Made by a program: the position numbers and the translations under genes. DNA of 64,000 bases from Solwaraspora sp. WMMA2056 (lineage in GTDB: Bacteria; Actinomycetota; Actinomycetes; Mycobacteriales; Micromonosporaceae): positions 5,952,001 through 6,016,000 of the forward strand of contig NZ_CP128360.1 of NCBI RefSeq assembly GCF_030345095.1. The letters are read 5' to 3'. Each line of letters begins with the position of its first letter. The stretch's first letter is position 1. The notes under the pieces were generated by a model. That model saw only the letters and a list, made by a program, of their open reading frames with translations, did not search any database and was not told the DNA's origin. This document shows positions 17,378-26,988 of this stretch, in pieces.

Positions 17378-17445
17378 CCACCCGAGATACGGACAACCGC
17401 ACTGCTCGGCGTGGTGGCATAGCCGCAGCCGCACCGTGTCGTGGA
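17378..17445 (-). pseudogene. NUDIX tail fragment, copy 2
   Basis: 68 bases about 80 percent identical to 16758-16825, same orientation. Translates to FHDTVRLRLCHHAEQCGCPYLG, close to the tail of copy 1, but with the stop codon changed to TGG. It lies just upstream of the membrane-protein gene at 16917-17324, which the two copies flank. Nothing else of a NUDIX gene is left here. Confidence 0.6.
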
Positions 17446-17470
17446 ACAGTGAAATCACTTCACGAATCGA

Positions 17471-18079
17471 TCATTCCGGTCCAAGTTGATCATCGACGCT
17501 GGCCACGATATCCAAGAACTCGCCCTCAGTAATTCTTGCCTCGCTGACCTGGACTCTCAGAACAAGATCCCCGTATCTCGCCCAGTAAACCCAGATTGCA
17601 CACTCACCAGATGTAAGAAATTTGGAATCAATATCGACACAAAATGAGTCGGCAGCATCGGCATTCAGGTTCGGCGGATTTGGAACATCGAGAACCCTTC
17701 CCGAGAATCTTCTTTCAAAATTCATTCTCACGGACGACTGGAATTGCCAAACAGCGAATGGGACGTTCCGATGTCTGCCGACTTCCTGAAAGTAGTTGTC
17801 AACGCCCCCATCGGTGTCGCTGGCCTGCCAGATCCGAACAAATGACGATTGATCAACCTGCTCCGTAGTGACATACCATGCACGCTCGGAGAGGTGTGGC
17901 AGACCAGATGGCGGCACTTCGAAGTCAGAGTCGTCTAGCGATCGTTCGGCGAGAAAGGCGAAGAATCCTAAGACGAGGGATGCACAACCAAGAACAACCG
18001 CCGCCCCAAGCGCCAATACCAACTTCTTCCAATGGCGGTGACGCACCATCGAGCCTCGATCCGATTGTGTGTTAACCAT
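17471..18079 (-). CDS. Membrane-anchored extracytoplasmic protein, unknown
   Basis: About 202 residues from the ATG at 18079 (a GTG at 18091 is an alternative). A basic N-terminus (VRHRHWKK) is followed by one transmembrane helix (LVLALGAAVVLGCASLVLGF), then about 150 residues outside the membrane with an acidic start (LAERSLDDSDFEVPPSGLPH), two cysteines (SFCVDIDSKFLTSGECAIWVY) and beta-rich sequence. Could be a lipoprotein-like receptor, an immunity or cell-surface protein; I do not recognise it. Same strand and same low-GC signature as the neighbouring small membrane proteins. Confidence 0.55.
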   Translation of the reverse strand: MVNTQSDRGSMVRHRHWKKLVLALGAAVVLGCASLVLGFFAFLAERSLDDSDFEVPPSGLPHLSERAWYVTTEQVDQSSFVRIWQASDTDGGVDNYFQEVGRHRNVPFAVWQFQSSVRMNFERRFSGRVLDVPNPPNLNADAADSFCVDIDSKFLTSGECAIWVYWARYGDLVLRVQVSEARITEGEFLDIVASVDDQLGPE

Positions 18080-18172
18080 CAACTCACCCACCCTCGACAG
18101 GATAGAAGTACAGCACGATCCCTAAATCCACTATAGATACGTATCAAGTCTGCATAGGGTGGCGGCACCTTC

Positions 18173-18514
18173 CTACCAAGACCCAGAGGCCTCCGCCCCA
18201 TCCGACGCGGGAGCACGGGAATCTTCTCGCCGGCCCTTGCCCCAGGCCAGCCATGAGCAGTAAACCGCCAACGTGCCGCCGCAGATGACTAACCCAAGCC
18301 CAGCGAGGAAGAAGAGGACCGCCACAGCGCCATCTACGAACCTCGCGGCGTGCAGCAGGACGATTCCTAGCCCCGGAAGGAGGTACATCAATCCGAGATC
18401 TCGGCGCCGAAAGCCAGCCAGCACTGGCACGCCGCCGGTCAAGATGACCACGAGGCCCATCCCGATGAAGCTACCCGCCAGGAGCAGTGTGGCTACCACC
18501 AACAGGCTCGACAT
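18173..18514 (-). CDS. Small multi-helix membrane protein, unknown
   Basis: 113 residues from ATG at 18514, which follows a GGGGTG sequence. Three hydrophobic helices are visible (LLVVATLLLAGSFIGMGLVV, LGLMYLLPGLGIVLLHAA and VAVLFFLAGLGLVICGGTLA), then a charged tail (KGRREDSRAPASDGAEA). No motif. It may form a unit with the next small membrane protein upstream (18537-18809), 22 bases away. Confidence 0.55.
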   Translation of the reverse strand: MSSLLVVATLLLAGSFIGMGLVVILTGGVPVLAGFRRRDLGLMYLLPGLGIVLLHAARFVDGAVAVLFFLAGLGLVICGGTLAVYCSWLAWGKGRREDSRAPASDGAEASGSW

Positions 18515-18536
18515 GACCGCACCCCTGTCCCAGATC

Positions 18537-18809
18537 TCACCAGTATCGGATGTCCAGTGCGTCCTTGAGCACTGACGCATCGAGGTCGAGCATCGGCATC
18601 CTCCACTCGAAGTGGGCCAGGTAGCGCAGCGGCAACGTCACGATCAGCCCGAACACGATGACGATCGGCAACACGAACCAGACCTGCGGCCAGATGAAGG
18701 AGCAGGGCAACGCCACCGCCGCCAAGCGCAGGAACCAGACACTCAGCCGGTAGACCACCAGCCGCCGGTAGCCCGACGGCGGACCACCACCCGGCTCCTG
18801 CCCCGTCAC
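18537..18809 (-). CDS. Small membrane protein, unknown
   Basis: 90 residues from the GTG at 18809. A Gly/Pro-rich start (MTGQEPGGGPPSGYRR) precedes two hydrophobic helices (LAAVALPCSFIWPQVWFVL and VIVFGLIVTLPLRYLAHF) and a short acidic end. Spacing of 22 bases to the downstream gene suggests joint transcription. GC content is back to the genome norm. Confidence 0.5.
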   Translation of the reverse strand: MTGQEPGGGPPSGYRRLVVYRLSVWFLRLAAVALPCSFIWPQVWFVLPIVIVFGLIVTLPLRYLAHFEWRMPMLDLDASVLKDALDIRYW

Positions 18810-18853
18810 TCAGGTCCCGCTTCCCACGCGCTGGCTCCCACGTGGTCAGTCTG

Positions 18854-20008
18854 TCAGCTGACGTCCACGGCGGCGGTGATGTCAGCGACCAGGTCCACAG
18901 TGTCTTCGATGCCGCAGGAGAGGCGGACGAAGCCCGGCGAGGTGTCGTCACCCCACTGGGCCCGCCGGTCGGCCGCCGTGTGCAGCCCGCCGAACGACGT
19001 GGCCGCTGAGACCAGTGTCGACGCGGTCAGGAACCGGCCGACCCGGTCGGCGTCGCCAAGATCGAACGACACGATCCCCGGAATGCGGCGCATCTGGGCC
19101 GCCGCGACCGCGTACGACGGGTCGGTCGGCAGGCCGGGCCAACGTACGCCGGTGACGTCACGGCGCCCGACCAGCGCGGCGGCGACCGCTTGCGCGTTGG
19201 CCGACTGGCGGGCCAGCCGCAGGTCCAGGGTGGCCAGTGACCGGTGAGCGAGCCAGCAGTCGAACGGGCCCGGCACGCTGCCGGTCAGCTTGCGCCACGT
19301 CGTCACCGCCGACAGCAGCTGCGCCGATCCGGTGGCCAGGTAGCCGAGCAGCAGATCGGAGTGGCCGGTCAGCGCCTTGGTGCCGGAGGCGACCACGACG
19401 TCCGCGCCGAGGTCCAGTGGCCGCTGCCCGAGCGGGGTGGCGGCGCTGTTGTCGACCGCGACCAGCGCGCCGGCGGCGTGGGCCGCCGCCGCGAGCGTCG
19501 CTACGTCGCAGACGTCCAGCCCCGGATTGGCTGGGGTTTCCAGCAGCACCAGCCGCACCCCGGCGAAGTCCGGGTACGGCCCGGCGGTCGGCACCAACCG
19601 TACGGTGACGCCGAGCGGTTCCAGCACCGTGGCGACCAACGCCCGTACGGTGAAGTAGCCGTCGGCGGGCAGCAGCACCGTGTCGCCGGGGCGCAGCGTG
19701 GTCAGCAGCAGTGCGGTGATCGCCGCCTGGCCGCTGGCGAAGACGAGGGTGTCACCGCCTTCCAGGTCCCCGATGGCGGTTTCCAGCGCCCGCCGGGTCG
19801 GGTTGGTCTCCCGGGCGTAGCCGTCGCGGTCCGGTGCCGGCCCGGTCACCGGGTCCAGGTGGTACGGGGCGGCGAACACCGGGCCGGGCAGGAACGGCTG
19901 GCCGGGCGTCGGCTCGGGCAGCCCGGCGCTGACGCACCGGGTGCCGTCGCCGTACCGGATGCCGTCGCCGTACCCCGGGTCGCGGGAGGTAGCGTTCATG
20001 GCCTTCAT
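18854..20008 (-). CDS. Cys/Met metabolism PLP-dependent enzyme (cystathionine gamma-lyase/synthase type)
   Basis: About 384 residues of the fold-type I transsulfuration family. Visible signatures: GYARETNPTRRALETAIGDLEGG (substrate/PLP region), FASGQAAITALLL, LLETPANPGLDVCDV, and the PLP lysine in VVASGTKALTGHSDLLLGYL. The C-terminus (SFGGLHTAADRRAQWG, GFVRLSCGIED) is typical of cystathionine gamma-lyase or synthase. These motifs do not tell lyase from synthase. ATG at 20008 or 19999 are both possible starts; neither has a strong ribosome binding site. Same strand as gpsA but not obviously in its operon. Confidence 0.85.
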   Translation of the reverse strand: MKAMNATSRDPGYGDGIRYGDGTRCVSAGLPEPTPGQPFLPGPVFAAPYHLDPVTGPAPDRDGYARETNPTRRALETAIGDLEGGDTLVFASGQAAITALLLTTLRPGDTVLLPADGYFTVRALVATVLEPLGVTVRLVPTAGPYPDFAGVRLVLLETPANPGLDVCDVATLAAAAHAAGALVAVDNSAATPLGQRPLDLGADVVVASGTKALTGHSDLLLGYLATGSAQLLSAVTTWRKLTGSVPGPFDCWLAHRSLATLDLRLARQSANAQAVAAALVGRRDVTGVRWPGLPTDPSYAVAAAQMRRIPGIVSFDLGDADRVGRFLTASTLVSAATSFGGLHTAADRRAQWGDDTSPGFVRLSCGIEDTVDLVADITAAVDVS

Positions 20009-20039
20009 CCTGGCCAAGGTCGCCGGCCGGCGGCAGGGC

Positions 20040-21038
20040 CTATTCCGGTTTCGTGGCCCGCGTCATCAGCAGCGTCAACGCGGTACGCGGGTCCAGGCCC
20101 TCGTGGCAGATCCGTTCCACCTGTTCGGTGATCGGCATCTCCACCCCGTGGGCGCGGGCCAGGTCCCGGATGGACAGGCAGCTCTTGACCCCTTCGGCGG
20201 TCTGCCGGGTGGCGGCCTGCGCCTGTTCCAGGGTCTCCCCCCGGCCCAGGTGTTCGCCGAAGGTCCGGTTGCGGGACAGCGGCGACGAGCAGGTGGCGAC
20301 CAGGTCACCGAGGCCGGCCAGGCCGGCGAAGGTCAACGGGTCGGCACCGAGCGCCACGCCGAGCCGGGCTGTCTCGGCCAGCCCTCGGGTGATCAGGGTG
20401 GCCTTGGTGTTGTCGCCGAGGCGCATCGCGGTGGCGATGCCGTACGCCAGAGCGATCACGTTCTTGACCGCCCCGCCGAGTTCGCAGCCGATCACGTCGT
20501 CGTTGGTGTAGGGCCGCACGTAGGCGGTGAGCATGGCCTGCTGCACGGCGGCGGTGCGGTCGGCGTCGGTGCCGGCGACGACGCTGGCGGCCGGCTGTTC
20601 GGCGGCGATCTCGGCGGCCAGGTTGGGGCCGGAGACGACGACGACCCGGTCGTCGCTCACCCCGGCGGTCTCGACGATCACCTCGCTCATCCGCTTGGTG
20701 GTGCCGAGTTCGATGCCCTTCATCAGGCTGATCAGGGTCGCGTCGGGGCCGATGTGCGCGGCCCAGTCGCCCAGGTTGCCGCGCAGGGTCTGCGACGGTA
20801 CGGCGAGCACGACCAGGTCCGCACCCTTGATCGCCTCGGCGGCGTCGCTGGTGGCGGTGACCCGTTCGGGTAGCCGTACCGCCGGCAGGTAGTCGGGGTT
20901 GGTGCCGTACTCGCGGATCGCGGCGGCGACCTTTTCGCGGCGGGCCCAGACGACGACGTCCGAGCCGGCGTCGGCGAGGACCTTGGCGAACGCGGTGCCC
21001 CAGGAGCCGGCACCGAGGACGACGGCCCGGCGGGTCAC
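20040..21038 (-). CDS. gpsA: NAD(P)-dependent glycerol-3-phosphate dehydrogenase
   Basis: 332 residues. Reduces dihydroxyacetone phosphate to sn-glycerol-3-phosphate for phospholipid synthesis. N-terminal dinucleotide fold with [18 protein letters not shown], then [40 protein letters not shown] and the C-terminal [20 protein letters not shown], all diagnostic of GpsA. The GTG at 21038 overlaps the plsC stop (GTGA, 21035-21038), so the acyltransferase that uses its product is co-translated with it. Confidence 0.95.
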   Translation of the reverse strand: MTRRAVVLGAGSWGTAFAKVLADAGSDVVVWARREKVAAAIREYGTNPDYLPAVRLPERVTATSDAAEAIKGADLVVLAVPSQTLRGNLGDWAAHIGPDATLISLMKGIELGTTKRMSEVIVETAGVSDDRVVVVSGPNLAAEIAAEQPAASVVAGTDADRTAAVQQAMLTAYVRPYTNDDVIGCELGGAVKNVIALAYGIATAMRLGDNTKATLITRGLAETARLGVALGADPLTFAGLAGLGDLVATCSSPLSRNRTFGEHLGRGETLEQAQAATRQTAEGVKSCLSIRDLARAHGVEMPITEQVERICHEGLDPRTALTLLMTRATKPE

Positions 21039-21826
21039 TGACCCGGCTCCGGGGCGGTCGAGTCCGGTGCCTTGACGGTCCGGCCGTTGCGGCGGACCAC
21101 CGGTGTGTACAGCGGTGGTGCTTCGGCGCCGCGCAGCTCGGCGACCATGTCGCGCAGCCGCAGCATGATCGTTTCGGTCATCTCCTCCAGCACCGCCCGG
21201 GTGGGTTCGGCACCCATCCAACGACTGAGGTCGATCGGTTTGGCGGCCCGCAGGGTGACCGGCCGGCGCGGCAACAGGTTGAGCTTCCTGGTCCGTGGGT
21301 CGTACATGTTCTGCGGACCCCACATCGCCACCGGCACCACCGGTGCCCCGGTGGTCAGGGCGAGCCGGGCCGCGCCGGTCTTGCCGCGCATCGGCCACAG
21401 GTCCGGCTCCCGCGACGTGGTGCCCTCCGGGTAGATGACCACGGCACCGCCCTCGTTGACGCCGTCGATCGCCGCCTCCAGCGACTTGATCGCGTCGACG
21501 CTGCCCCGGTGCACCGGGATCTGCCGGACCTTGAGCAGCCAGGGGCCGACCACCGGGATGGCGAAGAGGCTGGACTTGCCGAGGAACCGCGGCCACCGGC
21601 CGGCGTCGTAGACGAAGTGCGCGATGGCCATCGGGTCGGCGTGCGACATGTGGTTGGCGACGATGATCACCCCACCGGTACGGGGGATGTGCTCCATCCC
21701 GGACCAGTCCCGCCTGGTCCAGATGGTCAACGTCGGTTTGATCACCATCACGACGAAACGTCGCCAGAAGCCCAGTTTCCGCCGCGCCACCCGTTGCCTC
21801 CTCGTGCCCGCCCGCTCGCCTGCCAC
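21035..21826 (-). CDS. plsC: 1-acylglycerol-3-phosphate O-acyltransferase (PlsC family)
   Basis: 263 residues. Catalytic HX4D motif at residues 59-64 in [10 protein letters not shown], and the substrate-binding [12 protein letters not shown] further on. A hydrophobic segment near residues 22-36 probably associates with the membrane. Makes phosphatidic acid from lysophosphatidic acid, in line with its coupling to gpsA. The C-terminal 50 residues are an Arg/Pro-rich extension. Some family members acylate other lipids, so exact substrate is not certain. Confidence 0.88.
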   Translation of the reverse strand: MAGERAGTRRQRVARRKLGFWRRFVVMVIKPTLTIWTRRDWSGMEHIPRTGGVIIVANHMSHADPMAIAHFVYDAGRWPRFLGKSSLFAIPVVGPWLLKVRQIPVHRGSVDAIKSLEAAIDGVNEGGAVVIYPEGTTSREPDLWPMRGKTGAARLALTTGAPVVPVAMWGPQNMYDPRTRKLNLLPRRPVTLRAAKPIDLSRWMGAEPTRAVLEEMTETIMLRLRDMVAELRGAEAPPLYTPVVRRNGRTVKAPDSTAPEPGQ

Positions 21827-21908
21827 CCGACCGCCGCCCGTGCCGATCGTTGCAGCGAATCATGCCTTGTCGGACCCGGCCAGAGCCAACACGAGCCCAG
21901 CCGGCAGG

Positions 21909-22661
21909 ATGGAACCCGTGCAGGAGGCGACCTGGTCGGTGGTGCTGCCGGTGAAACGGCTCGCCGCAGCCAAGAGCCGGCTGCGCGGGGCGCTGACCGG
22001 CGTACCGCATGAGGAGCTGGCCCTGGCGTTGGCGCTGGACACCGTCGCGGCGGTGCTGGCCTGCCCGGTGGTCGCCGAGGCGGTGGTGGTGACCGCCGAT
22101 CCGGTGGCTGCCGCCGCCCTGGCGGCGCTCGGGGCGCGTACCGTCGCCGAACCCGACCCTGGTGGTCTCAACGCCGCGCTGACCCACGGCGCGGCGACCG
22201 TCCCGGCCGGCCGGCCGGTGGCCGCACTCACCGCCGACCTGCCGGCGCTGCGCCCGGCGGAGCTTGCCGCCGCGCTGCGGGCCGCGACGTCGCCCGCCGC
22301 GGCGCGGCAGCCGGCGGACACCGGGCAGCCCGCGGCGGTCGGCCGGTGGTTCGTGCCCGACGCCGACGGCACCGGTACGGTGCTGCTCGCCGCCGCCGAC
22401 GCCGCCACGCTGCACCCCCGCTTCGGCCCCGGCTCAGCCGACCGGCACGCCGCGTCCGGGGCCCGCCGCATCGGCGGCACCGGGGACACCGGGGACACCG
22501 GCACCAGCGGCACCGGCGGGGCTGCCTGGCCCACGCTGCGCCGCGACGTGGACACCGCCGACGGCCTCGCCGACGCGGCCCGGCTCGGCCTGGGCCGGCA
22601 CACCGCCGCGCTGTGCCGGGCCGGGTACCGTGCTGGCAGGCGCCCCGAAACGGTGGGCTGA
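21909..22661 (+). CDS. cofC: 2-phospho-L-lactate/PEP guanylyltransferase for coenzyme F420
   Basis: About 250 residues. Start region [21 protein letters not shown] is the nucleotide-binding loop of CofC/FbiD, and [22 protein letters not shown] carries the Asp pair. The protein transfers GMP onto phosphoenolpyruvate or phospholactate, the first step of F420 assembly. ATG at 21909 or GTG at 21918 may start it. An unusual Gly/Thr/Asp-rich low-complexity insertion ([16 protein letters not shown]) sits near residue 190 and looks like a recent expansion. Divergent from plsC. Confidence 0.88.
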   Translation: MEPVQEATWSVVLPVKRLAAAKSRLRGALTGVPHEELALALALDTVAAVLACPVVAEAVVVTADPVAAAALAALGARTVAEPDPGGLNAALTHGAATVPAGRPVAALTADLPALRPAELAAALRAATSPAAARQPADTGQPAAVGRWFVPDADGTGTVLLAAADAATLHPRFGPGSADRHAASGARRIGGTGDTGDTGTSGTGGAAWPTLRRDVDTADGLADAARLGLGRHTAALCRAGYRAGRRPETVG

Positions 22662-22684
22662 CATGCCGGGGACGGTGATCTGAC

Positions 22685-22882
22685 GTGCAGGGCACGGTGG
22701 CGACCTTCGATGCGGCGACCCGCAGCGGTACGGTGCTGCTCGACGACGGCAGCGAGCTGACCTTCCCGGCGGCGGCGTTCGACGCCTCCGGGTTGCGGCT
22801 GCTACGACTGGGACAACGGGTACGCATCGAGCAGGACGGGACAGGACGCGTTAACCGCGTCACGTTGCCCACATTTGACTGA
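22685..22882 (+). CDS. Small cold-shock-like protein
   Basis: 65 residues from GTG at 22685 (VQGTVATFDAATRSGTVLLD). The pattern resembles one OB-fold cold-shock domain (G-T-V-x-x-F-D, then GTVLLDDGSELTFPAAAF, and GQRVRIEQDGTGRVNRVTL), but the RNP aromatic residues of classical CspA are mostly missing. It may bind nucleic acid weakly or have another role. This gene conventionally lies between cofC and ppk in related genomes. Confidence 0.65.
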   Translation: MQGTVATFDAATRSGTVLLDDGSELTFPAAAFDASGLRLLRLGQRVRIEQDGTGRVNRVTLPTFD

Positions 22883-22897
22883 CCCAACCCGGGGCAA

Positions 22898-22930
22898 ATT
22901 CATACCGCGTTCATCGTGATCAGGTCATGA
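22898..22930 (+). promoter_or_regulatory. Candidate PHO box upstream of ppk1
   Basis: Two adjoining 11-bp units, ATTCATACCGC (22898-22908) and GTTCATCGTGA (22909-22919), each with the TTCAT core of the actinobacterial PhoP site (consensus about G[G/T]TCAYYYRSS), then a less exact third TCAT at 22925-22928. They end eight bases before the ppk1 GTG. Phosphate-responsive control of ppk is known in Streptomyces. Match to the second half of each unit is imperfect, so this is a candidate only. Confidence 0.45.
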
Positions 22931-22937
22931 TTACCTG

Positions 22938-25397
22938 GTGACGCCCGCCCCCTCCAGGCGCGCCGCCGCCCGTCCGCGCCGCGCCGCCGCAGACCAGCCC
23001 GCCGACGCCGACGCGGCCACACCGCCGCAGACCAGGTCGACCCGGCCGAGCCGACGCCGTACGGCGAACGGTACCGGCCGCACGTCGACCAGCGCCGATC
23101 CGACGCCAGCGGCGGAGCCGGCCAGGTCGCCGGAGCCGACGCCGGCGGCCGATCCGACGCCGGAGCCGTCGCCCGCCGTCGAGCCGGCGGACGGGACCGT
23201 CGAGCCGGTGGACGACGGCGTCACCCCCGTCGCCGACGGCGCCGAGCCACTGGACGCGGCCGTGGAGCCGGTGGAGACCGCCACCATGCCGGCCGACGAC
23301 ACCAGCACGCCCAACGGTGCGGCCGAGGCGGACCCGTTGCCGAGCGACCGGTTCCTCAACCGGGAGCTGTCCTGGCTCGACTTCAACTCCCGGGTGCTGG
23401 AGCTGGCCGAGGACCCGCAGACACCGCTGCTGGAGCGGGCCAAGTTCCTGGCGATCTTCGCCAGCAACCTCGACGAGTTCTTCATGGTTCGCATCGCCGG
23501 GCTCAAGCGCCGGCTGCAGGCCGGCCTGCCGGTACGCGGCGGCGACCGGCTGCCGCTGCGTACCCAGCTGGAGCTGATCGCCGTCAAGACCGCCGGGCTG
23601 GTCGCCCGGCACGCCCGCTGCTTCACCGACGAGGTACGGCCCCAGCTGGCCGCCGAAGGCATCCACCTGATCCGCTGGAACGACCTCACCGCCGGGGAAC
23701 GGGAAGGGCTGCGCACCTACTTCCGGGAACACATCTTCCCGGTGCTGACCCCGCTCGCCGTCGACCCGGCGCACCCGTTCCCGTACATCTCCAGCCGGTC
23801 GCTGAACCTGGCCGTCGCGGTCCGCGACCCCGACGGCGGCCCGGAGCTGTTCGCCCGGGTCAAGGTGCCCAACAACGTGCCCCGGTTCGTGGTGGTCAGC
23901 CAGGAAGGTCAGGGCGGCCGGTTCCTGCCGGTGGAGGACCTGATCGCCGCCCAGCTCGGGCAGCTCTTCTCCGGCATGCAGGTCGTCGAGTGCCACCTGT
24001 TCCGGGTCACCCGCAACGCCGACTTCGAAGTCGACGAGGACCGCGACGAGGACCTGCTGCAGTCGCTGGAACGGGAACTGGCCCGCCGCCGGTTCGGCCC
24101 GCCGGTACGCCTGGAGGTCGCCGCCTCCATCTCCGACCACATGCTCGACCTGCTGGTACGCGAGCTGGACATGGACAGCCACGACGTACTGCGGGTGCCC
24201 GGCCTGCTGGACCTGTCCGCGCTGTGGCAGGTGTACGAGAGCTCCGACCGACCCGACCTGAAGGACCGGCCGTTCGTGCCGGCCACCCATCCCCGGCTGG
24301 TCGAGGGCGAGGTGCCGCGCAGCGTCTTCGCCACGCTGCGCGACGGCGACATCCTGGTGCACCACCCGTACCACTCGTTCTCCACCAGCGTGCAACGCTT
24401 CATCGAGCAGGCCGCCGCCGACCCTCTCGTCCTGGCGATCAAGCAGACGCTGTACCGCACCAGCGGCGACTCCCCCATCGTCGACGCGCTGATCGAGGCG
24501 GCCGCCGCCGGCAAGCAGGTCGTGGTGCTCGTCGAGGTGAAGGCCCGCTTCGACGAACAGGCCAACATCGGCTGGGCACGGATGCTGGAACGCGCCGGCT
24601 GCCACGTCGTGTACGGCCTCGTCGGGCTGAAAACCCACTGCAAGACAGCCCTGGTGGTCCGGCAGGAAGGCAACCAGATCCGCCGCTACTGCCACATCGG
24701 CACCGGCAACTACCACCCGAAGACAGCCCGGCTGTACGAGGACTTCGGCATGCTGACCGCCGACCCGGAGGTCGGCGCCGACCTGACCGACCTGTTCAAC
24801 GTGCTGACCGGCTACAGCCGGCAGACCGCGTACCGGCGGCTGCTGGTCGCCCCGCACGGCGTGCGCAGCGGGCTGATCGAACGCATCGAACGCGAGGTCG
24901 CCCACGTACGGGCCGGCCGCCCCGGGCTGGTGCAGTTCAAGGTGAACTCGCTGGTCGACGAGGAGATGGTGGATGCGCTGTACCGGGCCTCGCAGGCCGG
25001 CGTACAGGTCGACCTGCTGATCCGGGGGATGTGCACGCTGCGGCCCGGGGTGCCGGGGCTGTCGGACAACATCCGGGTACGGTCGATCCTCGGCCGGTTC
25101 CTGGAGCATTCCCGGGTCTTCCGGTTCGGCAACGACGGCGACGCCGAGTTCTGGATGGGCTCGTCGGACCTGATGCACCGCAACCTGGACCGGCGGGTCG
25201 AGGCGCTGGTGCAGGTGACCGACCCGGTGGCCCGCGCCGAGTTGGAGCGGGTGCTCGCCGAGTCGTTCGACCCCGAGTGCGAATCGTTCGAGCTGCACCC
25301 CGACGGCACCTGGACCCGGCACCACTCCACCGACGGGCGACCCCTGGTCCACCTGCAGGAACGCCTGCTGCGCCGGTTCGTCGGCGCCGCCAAGTAG
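22938..25397 (+). CDS. ppk1: Polyphosphate kinase 1
   Basis: 819 residues. Reversibly polymerises ATP gamma-phosphate into inorganic polyphosphate. The family start [20 protein letters not shown] is at about residue 136; the phospholipase-D-like core shows [31 protein letters not shown] and [19 protein letters not shown] (catalytic histidine region). The first 130 residues are a Pro/Ala/Glu/Asp-rich low-complexity extension not found in most Ppk1 proteins. GTG at 22938 has no Shine-Dalgarno sequence, so translation may be leaderless. A CYTH-CHAD gene and a NUDIX/phosphatase gene follow. Confidence 0.95.
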   Translation: MTPAPSRRAAARPRRAAADQPADADAATPPQTRSTRPSRRRTANGTGRTSTSADPTPAAEPARSPEPTPAADPTPEPSPAVEPADGTVEPVDDGVTPVADGAEPLDAAVEPVETATMPADDTSTPNGAAEADPLPSDRFLNRELSWLDFNSRVLELAEDPQTPLLERAKFLAIFASNLDEFFMVRIAGLKRRLQAGLPVRGGDRLPLRTQLELIAVKTAGLVARHARCFTDEVRPQLAAEGIHLIRWNDLTAGEREGLRTYFREHIFPVLTPLAVDPAHPFPYISSRSLNLAVAVRDPDGGPELFARVKVPNNVPRFVVVSQEGQGGRFLPVEDLIAAQLGQLFSGMQVVECHLFRVTRNADFEVDEDRDEDLLQSLERELARRRFGPPVRLEVAASISDHMLDLLVRELDMDSHDVLRVPGLLDLSALWQVYESSDRPDLKDRPFVPATHPRLVEGEVPRSVFATLRDGDILVHHPYHSFSTSVQRFIEQAAADPLVLAIKQTLYRTSGDSPIVDALIEAAAAGKQVVVLVEVKARFDEQANIGWARMLERAGCHVVYGLVGLKTHCKTALVVRQEGNQIRRYCHIGTGNYHPKTARLYEDFGMLTADPEVGADLTDLFNVLTGYSRQTAYRRLLVAPHGVRSGLIERIEREVAHVRAGRPGLVQFKVNSLVDEEMVDALYRASQAGVQVDLLIRGMCTLRPGVPGLSDNIRVRSILGRFLEHSRVFRFGNDGDAEFWMGSSDLMHRNLDRRVEALVQVTDPVARAELERVLAESFDPECESFELHPDGTWTRHHSTDGRPLVHLQERLLRRFVGAAK

Positions 25398-25458
25398 CAG
25401 ATCGGGTACGGACTGTTCGGCGACGGTCCCGGTCAGCCGACGGCGCTAGGCTGGCCCG

Positions 25459-26988
25459 ATGGTGGAGGAGGAACGCAAGTACGAGGTCGACCCCGGTTTC
25501 GCCGTACCGGACCTGTCCGGCTACCTGCCCGACGGCGGGCGGCTGGTGGAGCTGCCGGCGGTGGAGCTGACCGCCACCTACTACGACACCCCGGACCTGC
25601 GGCTGGCCCGCGCCGGGGTGTCGCTGCGGCACCGTGTCGGCGACACCGAGCCGTGGACGGTGAAGCTGCCGGCCGACGCACCCGGCGTACGGCACGAGAT
25701 CAGCCGGACCGGCAAACGCCGTACCCCGCCGACGGAGCTGGTCTGGCTGGTCACCGCGTACTCGCGGGGGGCCGAACTGACCCCGGCCGCGACGGTGCGC
25801 ACCGTCCGCACGGTGCTGGAGGTCCGCGACGCCGACGACGCGCTGCTGGTGGAGCTGGCCGACGACGCGGTGTCGGTGCTGGACGGCAAGACGGTCCGCT
25901 CGACGTTCCGCGAGGTCGAGGTGGAGTTCAAGACTGGCGACCGGCAACTGCTGGACCGGGTCGAGGCCGCCCTGGTCGCGGCCGGTGCGACCGCCGGCGG
26001 CTTCACCCCCAAGCATGTACGGGCGTTGGGCGCTGCCGCCGCCGGGCCGGCGGACCTGCCCCCGGTCGACGACCTGCCGGCCGAGCCGACCGCCGCCGAC
26101 GTGGTGACCCGTGCCGTCCGCGACGACATCACCCGGATCCTGACGCACGAGGCGTTGGTGCGGCTGCACGCCCCGGTCGGCGACGACGACACCGCCGTGC
26201 ACCAGATGCGGGTGGGCTGCCGACGGCTGCGCAGCGACCTGCGGACCTTCCGGGCGCTGGTCGACGCCGACTGGGCCGGCACGCTGCGCGAGGAGCTGAA
26301 GTGGATCGCCGGGGTGCTCGGCGGTGCCCGCGACGCCGAGGTGCTGCGGGAACGGCTCCGGCGGACCGCCACGACGGATCCGTTGGCGCCGCTGCCGGAC
26401 GCGGCGGTGGGTCGCATCGACACGGCGCTGGCCGCCCGGCACGAGGCGGCACTGGCCGAGGTGGACGCGGCCATGCGCTCCGACCGGTACGTTGCCCTGG
26501 TGGAGATGCTGGTGCAGGCGGCCCGGGAGCCGCAACTGACCCGGGCGGCGGCCGGGCCGGCCACGCAGGTGCTGCCCCGACTGGTCGCCAGGCCGTGGCG
26601 ACGGCTGGCGTACGGCGGCAGCGGCGTCGACGGTGCCGCCGACCTGACGTTGGACGCCCCCGACGAGCGCTGGCACGCGGTGCGGATCAACGGCAAGAAG
26701 GCCCGGTACGCGGTGGACGCGGTCGCGCCGGTCGTCGGCGGTGGTGCCGCGAAGCTGGCGAAGGCGTTGTCGAAGGTGCAGAACCTGCTCGGCGAGCACC
26801 AGGACGCGGCGGTCGCCGCCGACACCTGGCAGCAGATCGCCGCCGACCATCCCGACGACCACGAGTTGGCGGTGACGGCGGGCCGGCTGGTGGAGCGGGA
26901 ACGGACCGCAGTCCGGGCGGCCCGGGCCGACTTCGCCGATGCCTGGGACCGTGCGTCGACGCCGGGGCGGACGAAATGGCTGCCGTGA
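25459..26988 (+). CDS. CYTH-CHAD domain protein (polyphosphate-associated)
   Basis: 509 residues. The CYTH domain begins at once with the ExExK signature (E3-x-E5-x-K7 in VEEERKYEV) and includes TYYDTPDLRLARAGVSLRHR; residues up to about 200 form the triphosphate tunnel. The second half is a CHAD domain of helices carrying conserved histidines and basic residues (VHQMRVGCRRLRSDLRTFRAL, LGGARDAEVL, KKARYAVDAVAP). CYTH domains hydrolyse or transfer triphosphate; CHAD domains bind polyphosphate granules. Placement after ppk1 fits. The stop overlaps the start of the NUDIX gene. Confidence 0.92.
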   Translation: MVEEERKYEVDPGFAVPDLSGYLPDGGRLVELPAVELTATYYDTPDLRLARAGVSLRHRVGDTEPWTVKLPADAPGVRHEISRTGKRRTPPTELVWLVTAYSRGAELTPAATVRTVRTVLEVRDADDALLVELADDAVSVLDGKTVRSTFREVEVEFKTGDRQLLDRVEAALVAAGATAGGFTPKHVRALGAAAAGPADLPPVDDLPAEPTAADVVTRAVRDDITRILTHEALVRLHAPVGDDDTAVHQMRVGCRRLRSDLRTFRALVDADWAGTLREELKWIAGVLGGARDAEVLRERLRRTATTDPLAPLPDAAVGRIDTALAARHEAALAEVDAAMRSDRYVALVEMLVQAAREPQLTRAAAGPATQVLPRLVARPWRRLAYGGSGVDGAADLTLDAPDERWHAVRINGKKARYAVDAVAPVVGGGAAKLAKALSKVQNLLGEHQDAAVAADTWQQIAADHPDDHELAVTAGRLVERERTAVRAARADFADAWDRASTPGRTKWLP

